DNA of 64,000 nt, taken from Vibrio salinus. GTDB lineage: Bacteria; Pseudomonadota; Gammaproteobacteria; Enterobacterales; Vibrionaceae. Below, piece by piece: positions 1 through 10,575 of this stretch. The stretch spans positions 248,001-312,000 of the forward strand of contig NZ_JAJSDZ010000007.1 of assembly GCF_021272385.1 (NCBI RefSeq). Reading direction: 5' to 3'. Under the pieces are notes generated by a model. The model searched no databases and was not told the origin of the DNA. It saw nothing but the letters and a program-made list of their open reading frames with translations. The translations under genes were made by a program, and so were the position numbers. Every line of letters starts with the position of its first letter. Position 1 is the first letter of the stretch.

Positions 1-284
1 ATGGTCGCGTAAGCTTTGGTCATATTCTCTCCCATGTCGCCACCCAAAAAGGATACATGGCTTCTAGTAAATATTGCTTTTCCTAAAAAATGTTGTTTCA
101 GTTGTTCAATATAGTGTTCAAACTGAAAGCAGTGTGGGCAATAGAAAGAGAAAAACTCATTAACAACAGGTTGTTCTGAATGAGGTCGATCTAAGACTTT
201 ATAATCGACGCCTTCTTTAAATGTCGTTGCCTGGGCTGACAGGCTGATTAAAATCGTTGCAAAAAGTGCAAACAGTTTTTTCAT
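1..284 (-). CDS. dsbA: Thiol:disulfide interchange protein DsbA, N-terminal part (cut by window edge)
   Basis: Periplasmic thioredoxin-fold oxidase that introduces disulfide bonds into exported proteins. Only the first 94 residues are in the window; the gene continues beyond position 1. A Sec signal peptide is visible (positive MKK, hydrophobic stretch, likely cleavage after SAQA at residue 19), followed by the mature start TTFKEGVDY. The redox motif C49-P-H-C52 is the classical DsbA active site. The gene lies 34 bp downstream of srkA on the same strand, as in E. coli, where the two are co-transcribed. Identification is firm despite truncation. Confidence 0.95.
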   Translation of the reverse strand, partial: MKKLFALFATILISLSAQATTFKEGVDYKVLDRPHSEQPVVNEFFSFYCPHCFQFEHYIEQLKQHFLGKAIFTRSHVSFLGGDMGENMTKAYAT

Positions 285-318
285 TATAAACTCCATGTTT
301 ATTTTCTCTGATCGGATA

Positions 319-1299
319 TCAGGGTATCAGAGTCAGAGTTGGTTCGTTTAGAGCGGCCAGCTGCTCTTTTATTGCCAGAACTTGTCCTTCCCAGTATTTT
401 GGATCATTGAACCAGGGAAATGCGGCTGGAAAAGCGGGATCATGCCAACGTTTCGCTAACCAGGACATATAATGCACCATTCGTAGACCGCGTAAAGGCT
501 CAATAAGTTTCAATTCTGAGTGATTAAAATTGCAAAATTCCTGATAACCTTCCAGTAAGACGTCGAGCTGAGCCAGCTTTTCATGCCGTTCACCACTTAG
601 TAGCATCCATAAGTCCTGAATTGCCGGACCGGTTCTGGAATCATCAAAATCGACAAATATGGGCTCATCCCGCCATAAAATATTGCCAGGATGGCAGTCT
701 CCGTGTAAGCGGATGGGCTGCCAGTCAGAGTTCCAGTTCGATTCAATTCTTTGAATGAGCAGATTCAGATCATTAAAAAAGCTGTTTTCCAGATGAGGAG
801 GGATAAACTCAGAGGATTGCAGGATACTTCTGGCATCATAAAGGTATTCTTGTAATCCTACAGTCGGTCTGTGACTAAACGGTTTACTCATTCCTACCTG
901 ATGAATGCGGCCAAGATATCGTCCAACCCATTCCAGATGATCAAAATTATCGACTTCGAACTGGCGTCCTCCCATACTTGGAAAGACAGCAAATAAGAAA
1001 TGTTCATACTGGTGTAATGTCTGACCGTTAATAGATAATGGAGATACAACCGGAATTTCCTGATCTGCTAGTTCCTGGGTGAATGTGTGTTCTTCGATTA
1101 TTTGCTCCCGGCTCCATCTTTGGGGCCGGTAAAACTTAGTCACAAAGCGCCGGTTTTCCTCATCCGTGAACTGATAAACGCGGTTTTCATAGCTGTTTAA
1201 TGCCAGAAAGCCCGATTCAGCGCGAATTCCGATGCTTTCCAGCGCAAACCATAACAGATCTGGTGTTAAGCTATCAAAATGAAAACTGGATTGTGTCAT
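319..1299 (-). CDS. srkA: Stress response Ser/Thr kinase SrkA (YihE/RdoA)
   Basis: Cytoplasmic protein kinase with an aminoglycoside-phosphotransferase-like fold, linked in E. coli to Cpx-regulated stress protection. The 326-residue product matches the family length (about 328). Visible motifs are [10 protein letters not shown] near residue 35, the Brenner-type catalytic motif [11 protein letters not shown] at 199-209 (catalytic Asp201, Asn206) and the metal-binding VDFDD at 216-220. A longer reading frame extends upstream to 1419, but [14 protein letters not shown] aligns with the known N-terminus, so the ATG at 1299 is preferred. It precedes dsbA and follows yihD on the same strand. Confidence 0.93.
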   Translation of the reverse strand: MTQSSFHFDSLTPDLLWFALESIGIRAESGFLALNSYENRVYQFTDEENRRFVTKFYRPQRWSREQIIEEHTFTQELADQEIPVVSPLSINGQTLHQYEHFLFAVFPSMGGRQFEVDNFDHLEWVGRYLGRIHQVGMSKPFSHRPTVGLQEYLYDARSILQSSEFIPPHLENSFFNDLNLLIQRIESNWNSDWQPIRLHGDCHPGNILWRDEPIFVDFDDSRTGPAIQDLWMLLSGERHEKLAQLDVLLEGYQEFCNFNHSELKLIEPLRGLRMVHYMSWLAKRWHDPAFPAAFPWFNDPKYWEGQVLAIKEQLAALNEPTLTLIP

Positions 1300-1327
1300 A
1301 GTATGTCCTAATGATGAATCATTACGA

Positions 1328-1594
1328 TTATTTGATGATTCCACGGGCTTTAAGAATGGCGGTTTTAAAATCTTCTTCGTAGTCTTTTTTGATCCCCGGA
1401 ATGACGTCGTCTTTTGCACTGTTGCGCATTTTCAGATGATAGATCAATACGTCATCTGTCAGTTCTTCCAGCGGGCCTTCAAAACCGGCTTCATTTGATA
1501 ATTTAAGCAGAAACTGAATTAAATTGAGCTCTGAGTCTTTTTGCCACTCTGGCTCAAGAAGTTCAATAAGCTCTTCGATTCGATGGCAGTTCAT
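1328..1594 (-). CDS. yihD: YihD family (DUF1040) protein
   Basis: Small cytoplasmic protein of unknown biochemical role, 88 residues, the same size as E. coli YihD (89). The conserved core with [18 protein letters not shown] and the C-terminal [16 protein letters not shown] is nearly identical to the enteric homologue. The ATG at 1594 (MNCHRIEEL) was chosen over the longer frame starting at 1657 because it matches the family N-terminus. It is 28 bp upstream of srkA on the same strand, reproducing the yihD-srkA-dsbA order of enterics, so the three are likely one operon. Confidence 0.92.
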   Translation of the reverse strand: MNCHRIEELIELLEPEWQKDSELNLIQFLLKLSNEAGFEGPLEELTDDVLIYHLKMRNSAKDDVIPGIKKDYEEDFKTAILKARGIIK

Positions 1595-1682
1595 TACTTT
1601 CTCCGTATTTTTATAATGATTTTTATTAAACCTATCAAAATGCGAAGTGAATACCAATGAATTTATGAAGGGGAAAATAGAA

Positions 1683-1710
1683 AAAGCGCAGTGAAAGTGG
1701 ACTGCGCTTT
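1683..1710 (-). terminator. Intrinsic terminator reading leftwards
   Basis: Perfect 10-bp stem AAAGCGCAGT (1683-1692) / ACTGCGCTTT (1701-1710) with an 8-nt loop. On the minus strand it is followed by a T-rich run. It would stop a leftward transcript arriving from the right, before yihD begins. No well-supported gene lies there except the small open frame at 1721-1888. Confidence 0.7.
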
Positions 1711-1720
1711 CGGGATTTAT

Positions 1721-1888
1721 TTATGCTGCATCAGTTTGTTTGGTTGAATCCAACGTCGATTGTGGATGTTTTTCAACTGGACTTTCTGCTACTGCTGGTC
1801 TTTTGTGTTGCATTTGTGTTGCATAGCTGCAACGACGGCGTGAAGCACTCCCGTGGGTGTGCGAACATTTGGCTGCTGTTGGGTGCAT
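1721..1888 (-). CDS. Possible 55-residue hypothetical protein
   Basis: Short open frame starting at the ATG at 1888 and ending 10 bp before the leftward terminator at 1683-1710. The product is basic and Cys/His-containing at the N-terminus (KCSHTHGSASRRR) and polar at the C-terminus. I recognise no family, and there is only a weak purine-rich stretch before the ATG. Its placement directly before an otherwise orphan terminator is the main support. It could equally be a non-coding RNA region. The opposite strand carries an equally short open frame (1723-1908), so coding status is uncertain. Confidence 0.25.
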   Translation of the reverse strand: MHPTAAKCSHTHGSASRRRCSYATQMQHKRPAVAESPVEKHPQSTLDSTKQTDAA

Positions 1889-2185
1889 TACTATCTTCTT
1901 TTGCCTAACGGTCAGACAAGTCCTTTGCCAAAAAAATGACCTAGAATAACTATTGAGTCACTCTTAAAAAAAGGTGCACCTCATGCTGGCAAATGCCGTT
2001 CCAAATAATCATCCAGGGCTAGAGTACAATTGCATACTCACAGTGGCTAGAATACCATCAATATATACAGAAATCGATAGAAAACCGATCAATTCATGAG
2101 AGAATTTTTTAAATCTGACCGTTACGTAATTGAGTTTATCTTATAAACCTGTTTAGTATGAGCTAAGTCTACCAAGGAGGTGTTT
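1889..2185. other. Intergenic stretch upstream of the Spo0M-like gene
   Basis: About 300 bp without a supportable gene. It must hold the promoter of the gene starting at 2186, but I see no convincing -35/-10 pair. The only clear element is the strong ribosome binding site AGGAGG at 2175-2180. Confidence 0.5.
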
Positions 2186-2977
2186 ATGTCTTTTATCAAG
2201 AAAACGCTTGCAACGTTTGGAATCGGCTCGGCCAGAGTTGATTCCGTATTACAACAGGATGTTCTTTATCCCGGGGATAAACTCAATATTGTTGTTCATG
2301 TGTATGGTGGCTCAACAGTACAAGCGATTGATAACATCGAAATGCAGCTTTGTTGTCGGTATGTCGATGAAGAACCCCTTCCGAATAAAGACAGGGATAG
2401 CGGTCATCGCCGTAAAGTCCACAAAACGTATGCGTTGGCAAAATGGTCGTTGCCCTATGCATTTAGCCTTGAACCCGGAGAAACCCGGGACTTTGATGTT
2501 GAGTTTGATTTGCCGCCAAACATGCCGGTAACCGTCGGTGATACGAAAGTTTGGCTTGAAACCGGTCTGGATATTGAGATGGCGGTTGATCCAACGGATA
2601 AAGATAGCCTGACGGTGAGACCAGAGCCATTATTGGATGCTGTTTTTTCTGCTTTTGAAGAGCAGGGGTTGCGATTGAGGCAGGTTGAATGTGAAGCGGC
2701 AAAAGGGTTTTCTTTACCTTTTGTTCAGGAATTTGAATTTGTTCCGACAACCGGTCCTTTTCATGGGCGTTGGCGTGAACTGGAGATCATAGCCTATCGG
2801 GACGAAGAAGCACTGAAACTCTGGTTTGAAATTGATCGGGCAATGAAAGGTATGAGTGGTATGTTGGTTAGCTTATTGGGGAAAGGTGATTTAAAACGTT
2901 ATCTGGAGATCCCAATATCGACTGCTATTGAAGATGTAGGCCCTATGGTTCTGGAATACCTTGAACAAGCATCTTAA
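2186..2977 (+). CDS. Spo0M (sporulation-control protein) family, arrestin-like fold
   Basis: 263-residue cytoplasmic protein of the Spo0M family, named after a Bacillus sporulation regulator but widespread in non-sporulating bacteria, where its role is unknown. The N-terminus FIKKTLATFGIGSARVDSVL and the pattern YPGDKLNIVVHVYGG are characteristic, and the middle is beta-rich as expected for the arrestin-like domain. The ATG at 2186, five bases after AGGAGG, is preferred to the in-frame GTG at 2180, which lies inside the Shine-Dalgarno sequence. It stands alone, convergent with trkH (46 bp between the stops). Confidence 0.85.
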   Translation: MSFIKKTLATFGIGSARVDSVLQQDVLYPGDKLNIVVHVYGGSTVQAIDNIEMQLCCRYVDEEPLPNKDRDSGHRRKVHKTYALAKWSLPYAFSLEPGETRDFDVEFDLPPNMPVTVGDTKVWLETGLDIEMAVDPTDKDSLTVRPEPLLDAVFSAFEEQGLRLRQVECEAAKGFSLPFVQEFEFVPTTGPFHGRWRELEIIAYRDEEALKLWFEIDRAMKGMSGMLVSLLGKGDLKRYLEIPISTAIEDVGPMVLEYLEQAS

Positions 2978-3023
2978 TGAAGATAAAACGCCGGTGGGTT
3001 CCTGTGGCCACAGACGTTTGGGG

Positions 3024-4469
3024 TTATCCTTTCCAGAATGCCGGGAAGAAGAGAACCAGAATGGTCAGAATTTCCAGTCTTCCCATTAACATACCGAAGC
3101 TTAAGATCCATTTTGCGGCCGATGGAAGAGGTTCAAAATTGCCTGTTGGGCCAATGACATTTCCCATTCCTGGTCCGACATTTGATACGGCGGTAATTGC
3201 TCCGGATATACTGGTCATAGGATCGAGTCCCATCGCACTGAGAGCGCCGGCAATCACAATGATGGTGATAAAGAAGGTAATACCGAACGCGACGACGGAA
3301 CTGATGATATCGTCATTTAACGGCCTTTGATTGTAGCGGTGGACAAAAATACCATTCGGATGAATCAGTTTCATGATCTGCTTATTCAGCAAGGTAATGG
3401 CGACCTGAAAACGGAATATTTTGATTCCTCCTGCCGTTGAACCTGAACAGGCTCCGACCAGCATAACAAAGGCAAAAATAACCGTTGGCAGCGCTCCCCA
3501 TGCGGTAAAGTCATCCAAGCCAAATCCGGTTGTCGTGATTACGGAAACGATGTTAAACATCGAAACCCGGATGGCATCTAAAGCCTCATAGCCGTTATGA
3601 AAGTGTAGCCAGATGGCAATCACGCCACTGGTACTGATGAAAATAAAGAAAAATCCTCTGACCTGCGCATCCATATAAAGTTCTTTTGCCCGGTGCTTCC
3701 GAATCGCGCTGACAAATAGCAAAAAAGGCAGCCCACCTAAGAACATGAAAACAATGGCAACCCAGTGAGCGCCGTTGGAAAAGTGATTCATTGATCCATC
3801 AGATGTTGAATAACCGCCGGTCGAAAGAGTTGTAAAGGAGTGATTGATAGCCTCAAATGGGGTCATACCTGTGAGAATATAGCCAATACAGCATAACAGA
3901 GTCAGCACCAGATAGACGGTGACAATGTTCTTAGCCACCGTTTTTGCTCTGGGACTGGTTTTATCGGACCAGTCTGATGATTCGGTCTGGAACAGTTTCA
4001 TCCCACCCACGTTTAGCATCGGCAATATTGCCACGGCCATTACGATGAATCCGACACCGCCCAGCCACTGTAGTATTGAGCGCCAGAGTAGGATACTGGG
4101 TGCCATGTTATCCAGTCCGCTCAGCACCGTTGACCCTGTTGTTGTGATGCCGGACATGGTTTCGAAATACGCATCTGTGAAGCTGATGTGATTAATAAAA
4201 ACAAATGGCAGTGCAGCAAAGATACTGGCGACGCTCCATACCAGACTGGTCAGCAGAAACATATCGCGTACATTTAACTTAAAATGAGCTGTGCGGCCCA
4301 GAGAGAGCAAAATAAATGAAGTGATATGAGTAATTATGACGGCTTTGGAAAAATCTAAAAAACCAGGCGTACCAGAGAAGAACGAAACAAACGTCGGGAC
4401 ATACATAAACAGGGCCAGTTTTGATAAAACTAACCCCAATACAAATAAAATAGGTTTGAAATTCAACAT
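3024..4469 (-). CDS. trkH: Trk potassium uptake protein TrkH
   Basis: Integral membrane K+-translocating subunit of the Trk system, 481 residues (E. coli TrkH 483). Four pore-loop motifs are visible in order: ITTTGSTVL, LSTGGYST, ITTTGFGLDD and VSNVGPGMG. Each provides one strand of the selectivity filter, with the central Gly conserved in all four. Many hydrophobic helices surround them. It starts 14 bp after trkA on the same strand, so channel and regulator are co-expressed as the last two genes of the def-fmt-rsmB-trkA-trkH run. Confidence 0.96.
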   Translation of the reverse strand: MLNFKPILFVLGLVLSKLALFMYVPTFVSFFSGTPGFLDFSKAVIITHITSFILLSLGRTAHFKLNVRDMFLLTSLVWSVASIFAALPFVFINHISFTDAYFETMSGITTTGSTVLSGLDNMAPSILLWRSILQWLGGVGFIVMAVAILPMLNVGGMKLFQTESSDWSDKTSPRAKTVAKNIVTVYLVLTLLCCIGYILTGMTPFEAINHSFTTLSTGGYSTSDGSMNHFSNGAHWVAIVFMFLGGLPFLLFVSAIRKHRAKELYMDAQVRGFFFIFISTSGVIAIWLHFHNGYEALDAIRVSMFNIVSVITTTGFGLDDFTAWGALPTVIFAFVMLVGACSGSTAGGIKIFRFQVAITLLNKQIMKLIHPNGIFVHRYNQRPLNDDIISSVVAFGITFFITIIVIAGALSAMGLDPMTSISGAITAVSNVGPGMGNVIGPTGNFEPLPSAAKWILSFGMLMGRLEILTILVLFFPAFWKG

Positions 4470-4483
4470 AACAACAGAGGCAA

Positions 4484-5860
4484 CTATAAAAAGAACGGGC
4501 TCGGTTGAAATAGCGCTTCAACGTCAGGCACATATTTTTTATTGACCAGGAACATCACCACATGATCGTCCTGAGCGATGACCGTCTTGTCGTGCGCAAT
4601 GATGACTTCATCTCCACGAACGATGGCCCCAATGGTGGTACCTGGAGGGAGCTTCATTTCGCCAACGGAGCGGCCAACGACTTTTGATGTGCTTTCATCC
4701 CCGTGTGCGATGGCTTCAATGGCTTCGGCTGCTCCTCGGCGTAGTGAGGAAACATTGACAATATCAGCGCGTCGGACGTGAGTTAGCAGCTCAGATATTG
4801 TGGCTTGCTGAGGTGAAATCGCCACATCAATAACACCTCCCTGAACTAAATCAACATAAGCGCTGCGCTGAATCAACACCATGGCTTTTTTGGCGCCCAG
4901 CTGTTTTGCCAGCATTGCCGACATAATGTTGGTTTCATCTTCATTGGTTAAGGAGATGAAAACATCAATTTGCTCGATGTTTTCCTCAGTCAGTAATTCC
5001 TGATCAGCGGCATCTCCGCAGAAAACGATAGTATTTTCCAGTTCTTCAGAAAGTTGCTCGGCTCGTTGATAATTCCGCTCAATCAATTTAACGCTGTAGG
5101 TATGCTCCAGGCGCTTTGCGAGACTGGCACCAATGTTCCCCCCCCCAACAATCATTATGCGCCGGTAAGGTTTTTCAAGGCGTTGCAGTTCACTCATAAT
5201 TGAGCGGATATGGTGGCTTGCTGCAACAAAAAAAACTTCGTCATCAGCTTCAATAATCGTACTGCCCTGAGGCCGGATTGGCCTGCCCTGACGGAAAATA
5301 GCGGCAACCCGGGTATCGATATGAGGCATATGTTCACTGAGTGTAGCGAGGGCATTCCCGACTAACGGCCCTCCGTAGTAGGCTTTTACAGCCACTAAGC
5401 TGACTTTTTCATCAGCAAAGCTCACCACTTGTAAAGCCCCGGGATACTGAACTAAACGTTCAATATAGCTGGTGACCAGTTCTTCCGGAGCAATCAAATG
5501 ATCGACAGGGACAGAACCGGTCTGAAAAAGTGCTTCTTTTTCTGTCAGATATTGTGATGATCGGATTCTGGCAACACGGTTCGGTGTATTGAAAAGAGTA
5601 TAAGCAACCTGACATGCTGCCATATTGGTCTCATCGGTATTGGTGACGGCAACCAACATGTCCGCATCTTGTGCTCCGGCTTCTCTGAGAACATCCGGAT
5701 GGCTTGCATGACCGGTGACAACACGTAAATCATATTTATCCTGAAGCTCTCTCAGGCGATCACTGCTCTTGTCAACGATGGTGATATCATTATTTTCACC
5801 AACAAGGTTTTCTGCTAGGGTGCCACCAACCTGACCCGCCCCAAGAATGATGATTTTCAT
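4484..5860 (-). CDS. trkA: Trk system NAD-binding regulator TrkA
   Basis: Peripheral cytoplasmic RCK protein gating TrkH through NAD(H)/ATP binding; 458 residues, exactly the family length. Two tandem Rossmann (TrkA-N) domains are evident from [13 protein letters not shown] near residue 7 and [13 protein letters not shown] near residue 239, each followed by a TrkA-C domain (NALATLSEH region and the C-terminal [14 protein letters not shown]). It lies 40 bp downstream of rsmB and directly upstream of trkH. Confidence 0.97.
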   Translation of the reverse strand: MKIIILGAGQVGGTLAENLVGENNDITIVDKSSDRLRELQDKYDLRVVTGHASHPDVLREAGAQDADMLVAVTNTDETNMAACQVAYTLFNTPNRVARIRSSQYLTEKEALFQTGSVPVDHLIAPEELVTSYIERLVQYPGALQVVSFADEKVSLVAVKAYYGGPLVGNALATLSEHMPHIDTRVAAIFRQGRPIRPQGSTIIEADDEVFFVAASHHIRSIMSELQRLEKPYRRIMIVGGGNIGASLAKRLEHTYSVKLIERNYQRAEQLSEELENTIVFCGDAADQELLTEENIEQIDVFISLTNEDETNIMSAMLAKQLGAKKAMVLIQRSAYVDLVQGGVIDVAISPQQATISELLTHVRRADIVNVSSLRRGAAEAIEAIAHGDESTSKVVGRSVGEMKLPPGTTIGAIVRGDEVIIAHDKTVIAQDDHVVMFLVNKKYVPDVEALFQPSPFFL

Positions 5861-5900
5861 ATTCTTTTCTCTACATTGAACTTACTATCGTATTTTGGAT

Positions 5901-7184
5901 TTACGACTCTTGTTTTCTTAAGACGGCGTAATAGAAACCATCCATATCGTCTTCTCCCGGCAGAATTTGCCTTCCCGGAGAGTTCGGATCTGAATTTACC
6001 AATATAGCATCTGGTGTATCGGCCAAAAACCGGCTAATTTGATCTTTATTTTCCTGTGGTGTGACGGAACATGTTGCATACACCATCGTACCGCCTGATT
6101 TTAGCTGTTGCCACATCGCGTGCAGGATTTCTTTTTGTAGCAAAGAAAGCTGTTCAATATCCTCGGCACGTCGTAGCCATTTTATATCGGGATGACGGCG
6201 AATAACGCCTGTAGCCGAACAGGGAGCATCAAGTAAAATCCGGTCAAACTTATTGCCGTGCCACCATTGCTCTGGATAACGGGCATCACCCTGAATCACA
6301 CTTGCTTCCAGATTCAGTCGGTTCAGATTTTCTTTTACCCGCTGTAAACGCTTATTATCACAGTCGATGGCAATCACGTTTGCTGTTGGCTCCCTTTCAA
6401 GTATGTGAGCCGTTTTCCCTCCGGGAGCTGCGCAGCAATCCAGAATTTGTTCGCCCGGCTGTGGCGCCAGATAATCCACGGACAATTGAGCTGCTCCATC
6501 CTGTACGGAAATCCACCCTTCCTCAAAATGAGGTAACTGGTGCACGTCACAAGGTGCGGCTAATTTTATGGCGTTAGGAAGGTGCTCATGTAGACGTGAG
6601 TCAATATTTTGCTCATTAAGCAGGGACTGGTAGTCCGGTGCGCTAATGTATTTTTGGTTAACCCGAAGCCACATGGGCGCTTTCTGGTTATTGGCTTCAA
6701 CAACCTGTTCCCATTGCTCCGGATAGGATTGTCGGAGTATTTTCAACAGCCAGCCCGGATGGCCATATTTTCCGGCATCATGACTTACCGCAATGGTATC
6801 TAATCCATCCTTGTTTCGTTGATAATTGCGTAACACTGCGTTAATTAATCCGCGTAAACGTGGACCTTTCAGTGCTTTTGTTGCTTCAACGGTCTCTCCG
6901 ACGGCTGCATGATCTGGAATTCGCATAAAACGGATCTGATAAATGCCAACCAGCAGAAGGTGATGAAATACCCTTTGTTTTCCCTTTAGAGGTTTATCCA
7001 TTAATTCTTTCACAATGGATTCCAGCCTCGGAAGGTAACGGAGAACACCAAAGCAAATCTCCTGAAGTAATGCATAATCCCGGGAGTGAATACTTTGTTG
7101 GGCTGCGGGTAATGCAGAGGAGAGCGATACGCCTTTATCGACAACCTGAAAAATCACATTTGCTGCAGTGGCACGAACATTCAT
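5901..7184 (-). CDS. rsmB: 16S rRNA m5C967 methyltransferase RsmB
   Basis: SAM-dependent RNA cytosine C5-methyltransferase (Sun/Fmu), 427 residues. It has an N-terminal NusB-like RNA-binding domain (about residues 1-140), then the Rossmann methyltransferase core with the SAM motif [15 protein letters not shown]. The motif [18 protein letters not shown] and the catalytic [10 protein letters not shown] cysteine follow. The ATG at 7184 ([14 protein letters not shown]) matches the family start; the upstream in-frame extension to 7217 is unlikely. It is 69 bp downstream of fmt in the def-fmt-rsmB-trkA operon typical of gammaproteobacteria. Confidence 0.95.
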   Translation of the reverse strand: MNVRATAANVIFQVVDKGVSLSSALPAAQQSIHSRDYALLQEICFGVLRYLPRLESIVKELMDKPLKGKQRVFHHLLLVGIYQIRFMRIPDHAAVGETVEATKALKGPRLRGLINAVLRNYQRNKDGLDTIAVSHDAGKYGHPGWLLKILRQSYPEQWEQVVEANNQKAPMWLRVNQKYISAPDYQSLLNEQNIDSRLHEHLPNAIKLAAPCDVHQLPHFEEGWISVQDGAAQLSVDYLAPQPGEQILDCCAAPGGKTAHILEREPTANVIAIDCDNKRLQRVKENLNRLNLEASVIQGDARYPEQWWHGNKFDRILLDAPCSATGVIRRHPDIKWLRRAEDIEQLSLLQKEILHAMWQQLKSGGTMVYATCSVTPQENKDQISRFLADTPDAILVNSDPNSPGRQILPGEDDMDGFYYAVLRKQES

Positions 7185-7253
7185 TTTGGAACCTAAATAA
7201 TAAAAGAACACAAACAAAGCTGGATGGACCTGTTTGTGTCTGTTTTTTGATAA

Positions 7254-8201
7254 TTAAGACAGTTGACTGCCAACCTCAAACCAATCCGCCCGTGCGTTCA
7301 GGATGTCCTGAACCGGAAGAGCCTTTTTACCCGGAATCTGAAGCGTTTCTAAGACTAAAACGCCTTTCCCGGTTGCAATATAAATCCCGGTTTTGTCTGT
7401 TTTAAGAATGGTGCCAGCCGGTTTATCTGTTGACGTCTCTGACAGTCTGGCTTGCCAGACTTTAATATTGTTATCCGCCACTTTAAAGTAGCTCATGGGC
7501 CATGGGTTAAAGGCCCGGGTACAGCGCTCAATAAATTCGGCATCAGATGACCAGTCGATGAGGGCTTCCTGCTTACTTAATTTCTCAGCATAGTTGGCTC
7601 GTTCATCGTCTTGCTTTACCGGGCAAATTCGGTTATCTGCAATATCGGTTAAACAGCGAACCAGAGCTTGAGGTCCAAGGTTCGCGAGTTTTTCATACAT
7701 AGAAGCACTGGTATCCGATGGTTCAATCGGTGTTGTTGCGACACTTAGCATGTCGCCGGTATCAAGGCCAACGTCCATCTGCATAATGGTTACGCCGGTT
7801 TCTTTATCTCCGGCCCAGATAGCACGCTGTATTGGTGCCGCCCCCCGCCATCGTGGTAAAACCGAACCGTGTACATTAATACAGCCTAACTTAGGCATGT
7901 CCAAAACTGTTTTTGGCAACAGAAATCCATATGCAACAATAATCATAATATCCGCATCAAGCGATTTTAGTTGCTGTTTGGCTTCGTCTGATTTAAAACC
8001 TTCTGGTTGATAAACCGGAATATTATTTTCTAAAGCCATATTTTTGACCGGGCTGGCCGTGAGTTTTTTCCCCCGGCCTGCAGGGCGATCCGGTGGAGTA
8101 TAAACCCCAACAACCTGATGCTCCGAAGACAACAACGCCGCCAGGTGGCGGGCGGCGAAATCAGGAGATCCTGCAAAGACAATACGTAGTGATTGACTCA
8201 A
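7254..8201 (-). CDS. fmt: Methionyl-tRNA formyltransferase
   Basis: Formylates initiator Met-tRNA using 10-formyl-tetrahydrofolate; 315 residues, the normal length. The catalytic triad typical of the family is present: Asn109 and His111 in [17 protein letters not shown], and Asp147 in [10 protein letters not shown]-terminal OB-like domain follows ([14 protein letters not shown] onwards). It starts 9 bp after the def stop codon, so the enzymes adding and removing the formyl group are translationally close. Confidence 0.97.
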   Translation of the reverse strand: MSQSLRIVFAGSPDFAARHLAALLSSEHQVVGVYTPPDRPAGRGKKLTASPVKNMALENNIPVYQPEGFKSDEAKQQLKSLDADIMIIVAYGFLLPKTVLDMPKLGCINVHGSVLPRWRGAAPIQRAIWAGDKETGVTIMQMDVGLDTGDMLSVATTPIEPSDTSASMYEKLANLGPQALVRCLTDIADNRICPVKQDDERANYAEKLSKQEALIDWSSDAEFIERCTRAFNPWPMSYFKVADNNIKVWQARLSETSTDKPAGTILKTDKTGIYIATGKGVLVLETLQIPGKKALPVQDILNARADWFEVGSQLS

Positions 8202-8210
8202 AGTATTACC

Positions 8211-8726
8211 TCACTTGTTATTTTTCTCATTAAAGCGTTTGATTTTTTCGAGCTTATCTTTGATTCGTTTGCGTTTTAGAGGTGACAAGTAATCGACAAA
8301 GAGTTTTCCCTTTAGATGATCAAGTTCGTGTTGTACACAGATTGCCAGAAGGTCTTCTGCATCAAACGTAAACTCGTCGCCATCACGATTCAGTGCTCTG
8401 ACAGTAACCTCTGCCGCTCTGGGGACAAATGCCCGGGAACCGGGAACGGATAAACAGCCTTCTTCAATACCATCTTCACCTCTTTTCTCAAGGATCTCCG
8501 GATTGATTAAAACCAAAGGTTGATTACGGGTATCAGAGATATCAATCACTACTATTCGTTGGTGAACATTTACTTGTGTTGCCGCCAGACCGATACCTTC
8601 TTCTTCGTACATGGTATCAATCATGTCATCAACAATTTTTTGAATTTCCGGAGTCACCGACTCTACGGGTTTCGCTACCTTTCTGAGGCGATCATCAGGA
8701 AAAGTTAATACTTCTAAAACAGCCAT
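8211..8726 (-). CDS. def: Peptide deformylase
   Basis: Metal-dependent hydrolase removing the formyl group from nascent proteins, about 171 residues. All three family motifs are visible: [17 protein letters not shown] with the Cys metal ligand, and QHELDHLKG with the two His ligands and catalytic Glu. The start [15 protein letters not shown] fits the family; a GTG two codons upstream is less likely. First gene of def-fmt-rsmB-trkA-trkH, divergent from dprA across a 230-bp gap. Confidence 0.96.
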   Translation of the reverse strand: MAVLEVLTFPDDRLRKVAKPVESVTPEIQKIVDDMIDTMYEEEGIGLAATQVNVHQRIVVIDISDTRNQPLVLINPEILEKRGEDGIEEGCLSVPGSRAFVPRAAEVTVRALNRDGDEFTFDAEDLLAICVQHELDHLKGKLFVDYLSPLKRKRIKDKLEKIKRFNEKNNK

Positions 8727-8959
8727 ATACACTCAGATGTTGAAATATGTCGAAATAAAACAAAGTTATTGGATCAATTCTAGACATTTTAGACTCTAAA
8801 TGACAGCATTCCGCACAGATAAATCATATTGATTCTTAGTTCGCTCAATAAAAAGACACACCACTTATCCAAATGTCTCTGTTTTTTCTTATCTTTCGGT
8901 GAATTGTTCCCGGAAGGTCATTGTCATCTCAAACATTATTGGTCGGAGAACAAGATAAA

Positions 8960-10078
8960 ATGGACAAGAAATCATTATCTTTCTGGCTTTCTTTATGTCT
9001 GGCTCCCCGGGTTGGCATCAAAAAAATTAGTCAGTTACTGAATCATTATTCAGTCGAAGAGCTGCAGTCATTTCAGTTTAATGATTGGTTAGCCCATAAA
9101 TTCCAGCCACATCAGGCTAAATTTATTATGGCATCGAGTCATAAAGAGGTTGAATATTGTCTGGAATGGCAAGAAAGAGTGTCTGATCATGCCATTGTGA
9201 CGTATCTTGATGATGACTACCCTTATTTGTTAAAGGAAATAGCGTCTCCTCCGCCGGTAATGTTCGTTCAGGGAGACACGTCTGTTCTGGCCAAGCCGCA
9301 GATTGCGGTTGTTGGCAGCCGTCATGCCAGCCACTCTGGTCAACAGAATGCTTTTTCTTTTTCCAGAAATTTATCCGAGAAACAATTTGTGGTTACCAGT
9401 GGTCTGGCGTTGGGGGTTGATGGTCATGCTCATGATGGGGCGTTAAAAGCCGGGGGAGAGACGATTGCGGTCCTTGGGTGTGGTTTTGAGCATTTGTATC
9501 CTAAAAGCCACCGTAATCTGGCGCAGCGGGTTCGGGAGCAGGGGGCATTAGTTTCTGAATTTCTTCCTGATATCAAACCCAGAGCTGAGTTTTTTCCGAG
9601 ACGAAACCGTATTATCAGTGGGTTGTCATTAGGTACATTAGTCGTTGAGGCGGCTGAAAAAAGCGGTTCGTTGATTACGGCTAAGTATGCCGTTGAGCAA
9701 AACCGGGAGGTATTTGTGATTCCCGGATCTATCCATATGGCAAATTCCCGTGGCAGTAATGAGCTTATCCGGGCCGGTGCCTGTCTGGTTCAAAATACAC
9801 AACAAATACTGGATGAAATAAAACACTTAGTTACTTGTGGTGATAATCCAGATAGAATAACGAATGAAGCGGCAGCTTCTGCTTCAATAAATGTTCAGGA
9901 GCAATTGCCATTTTCTCAACTGTTGGCTAACGTAGGAGAGGAGGCCACGCCAGTTGATATTATTGCCAGCCGGACCCATATACCAGTTCATGAGGTGACT
10001 ATTCAGCTTTTAGAACTGGAGTTGAAAGGTTTAGTGGTTGCTGTGTCCGGTGGATATATTCGTAATGGGAGGGGCTAG
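8960..10078 (+). CDS. dprA: DNA-processing protein DprA (Smf)
   Basis: Binds incoming single-stranded DNA during natural transformation and loads RecA; competence is common in vibrios. The 372-residue product has an N-terminal helical region, the Rossmann-like DprA core starting [13 protein letters not shown] with [17 protein letters not shown], and a C-terminal winged-helix-like segment ([17 protein letters not shown]). The ATG at 8960, preceded by GGAG, was chosen over the TTG at 8921. It is followed 2 bp later by smg, the usual partner. Confidence 0.94.
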   Translation: MDKKSLSFWLSLCLAPRVGIKKISQLLNHYSVEELQSFQFNDWLAHKFQPHQAKFIMASSHKEVEYCLEWQERVSDHAIVTYLDDDYPYLLKEIASPPPVMFVQGDTSVLAKPQIAVVGSRHASHSGQQNAFSFSRNLSEKQFVVTSGLALGVDGHAHDGALKAGGETIAVLGCGFEHLYPKSHRNLAQRVREQGALVSEFLPDIKPRAEFFPRRNRIISGLSLGTLVVEAAEKSGSLITAKYAVEQNREVFVIPGSIHMANSRGSNELIRAGACLVQNTQQILDEIKHLVTCGDNPDRITNEAAASASINVQEQLPFSQLLANVGEEATPVDIIASRTHIPVHEVTIQLLELELKGLVVAVSGGYIRNGRG

Positions 10079-10080
10079 CT

Positions 10081-10557
10081 ATGATGATGGATATACTCAT
10101 GTATCTGTTCGAAACTTACATCCATAGCGATGCTGAGTTACAAGTGGATCAAGACGAATTGGAAGATGAATTACTTCGTGCCGGCTTCCATCAGAAAGAT
10201 ATCTTTAAAGCCCTGAATTGGCTGGAAGAGCTTGCTGCTCTGCAGAAAGCGGATGTGCACTCTGCTCTTGAGACCAGCGCGACCACATCAATGAGAATTT
10301 ACACATTTGATGAATGTGCCCGTATCGATACGGAGTGTCGGGGATTTCTTCTTTTTCTTGAGCAAATAAAAGTTCTGACTCCGGAAACAAGAGAAATGGT
10401 CATCGATAGGGTGATGGGGTTGGAAACCAATCAGTTTGAACTTGATGACCTTAAATGGATTATCTTAATGGTTCTCTTTAATGTTCCTGGAAATGAAAGC
10501 GCGTATACCGTCATGGAAGAATGGTTGTACACAAAAGAGCAGGGACTTCTTCATTAA
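10081..10557 (+). CDS. smg: Smg family protein (DUF494)
   Basis: 158-residue acidic protein of unknown function, conserved next to dprA in gammaproteobacteria. The N-terminal [18 protein letters not shown] and the C-terminal stretch [19 protein letters not shown] match the family closely. Three consecutive Met codons leave the exact start ambiguous by two residues. It overlaps nothing, and its 2-bp gap from dprA indicates co-transcription. Confidence 0.92.
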   Translation: MMMDILMYLFETYIHSDAELQVDQDELEDELLRAGFHQKDIFKALNWLEELAALQKADVHSALETSATTSMRIYTFDECARIDTECRGFLLFLEQIKVLTPETREMVIDRVMGLETNQFELDDLKWIILMVLFNVPGNESAYTVMEEWLYTKEQGLLH

Positions 10558-10575
10558 TACAGATTAACAACTTCG

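Noticed and set aside
1723..1908. 61-residue plus-strand open frame rich in Leu and Cys
   Set aside because: No ribosome binding site, no recognisable family, and it begins just after the terminator hairpin. It is probably the shadow of whatever is on the minus strand.
2977..3330. 117-residue plus-strand frame overlapping the spo0M-like stop codon
   Set aside because: Almost entirely antisense to the 3' end of trkH, whose pore motifs are intact; no family resemblance.
8695..8727. Possible frameshift at an A run near the def start
   Set aside because: I could not be certain of the run length by eye; the translated frame is continuous and the protein begins with the normal family N-terminus, so def is treated as intact.
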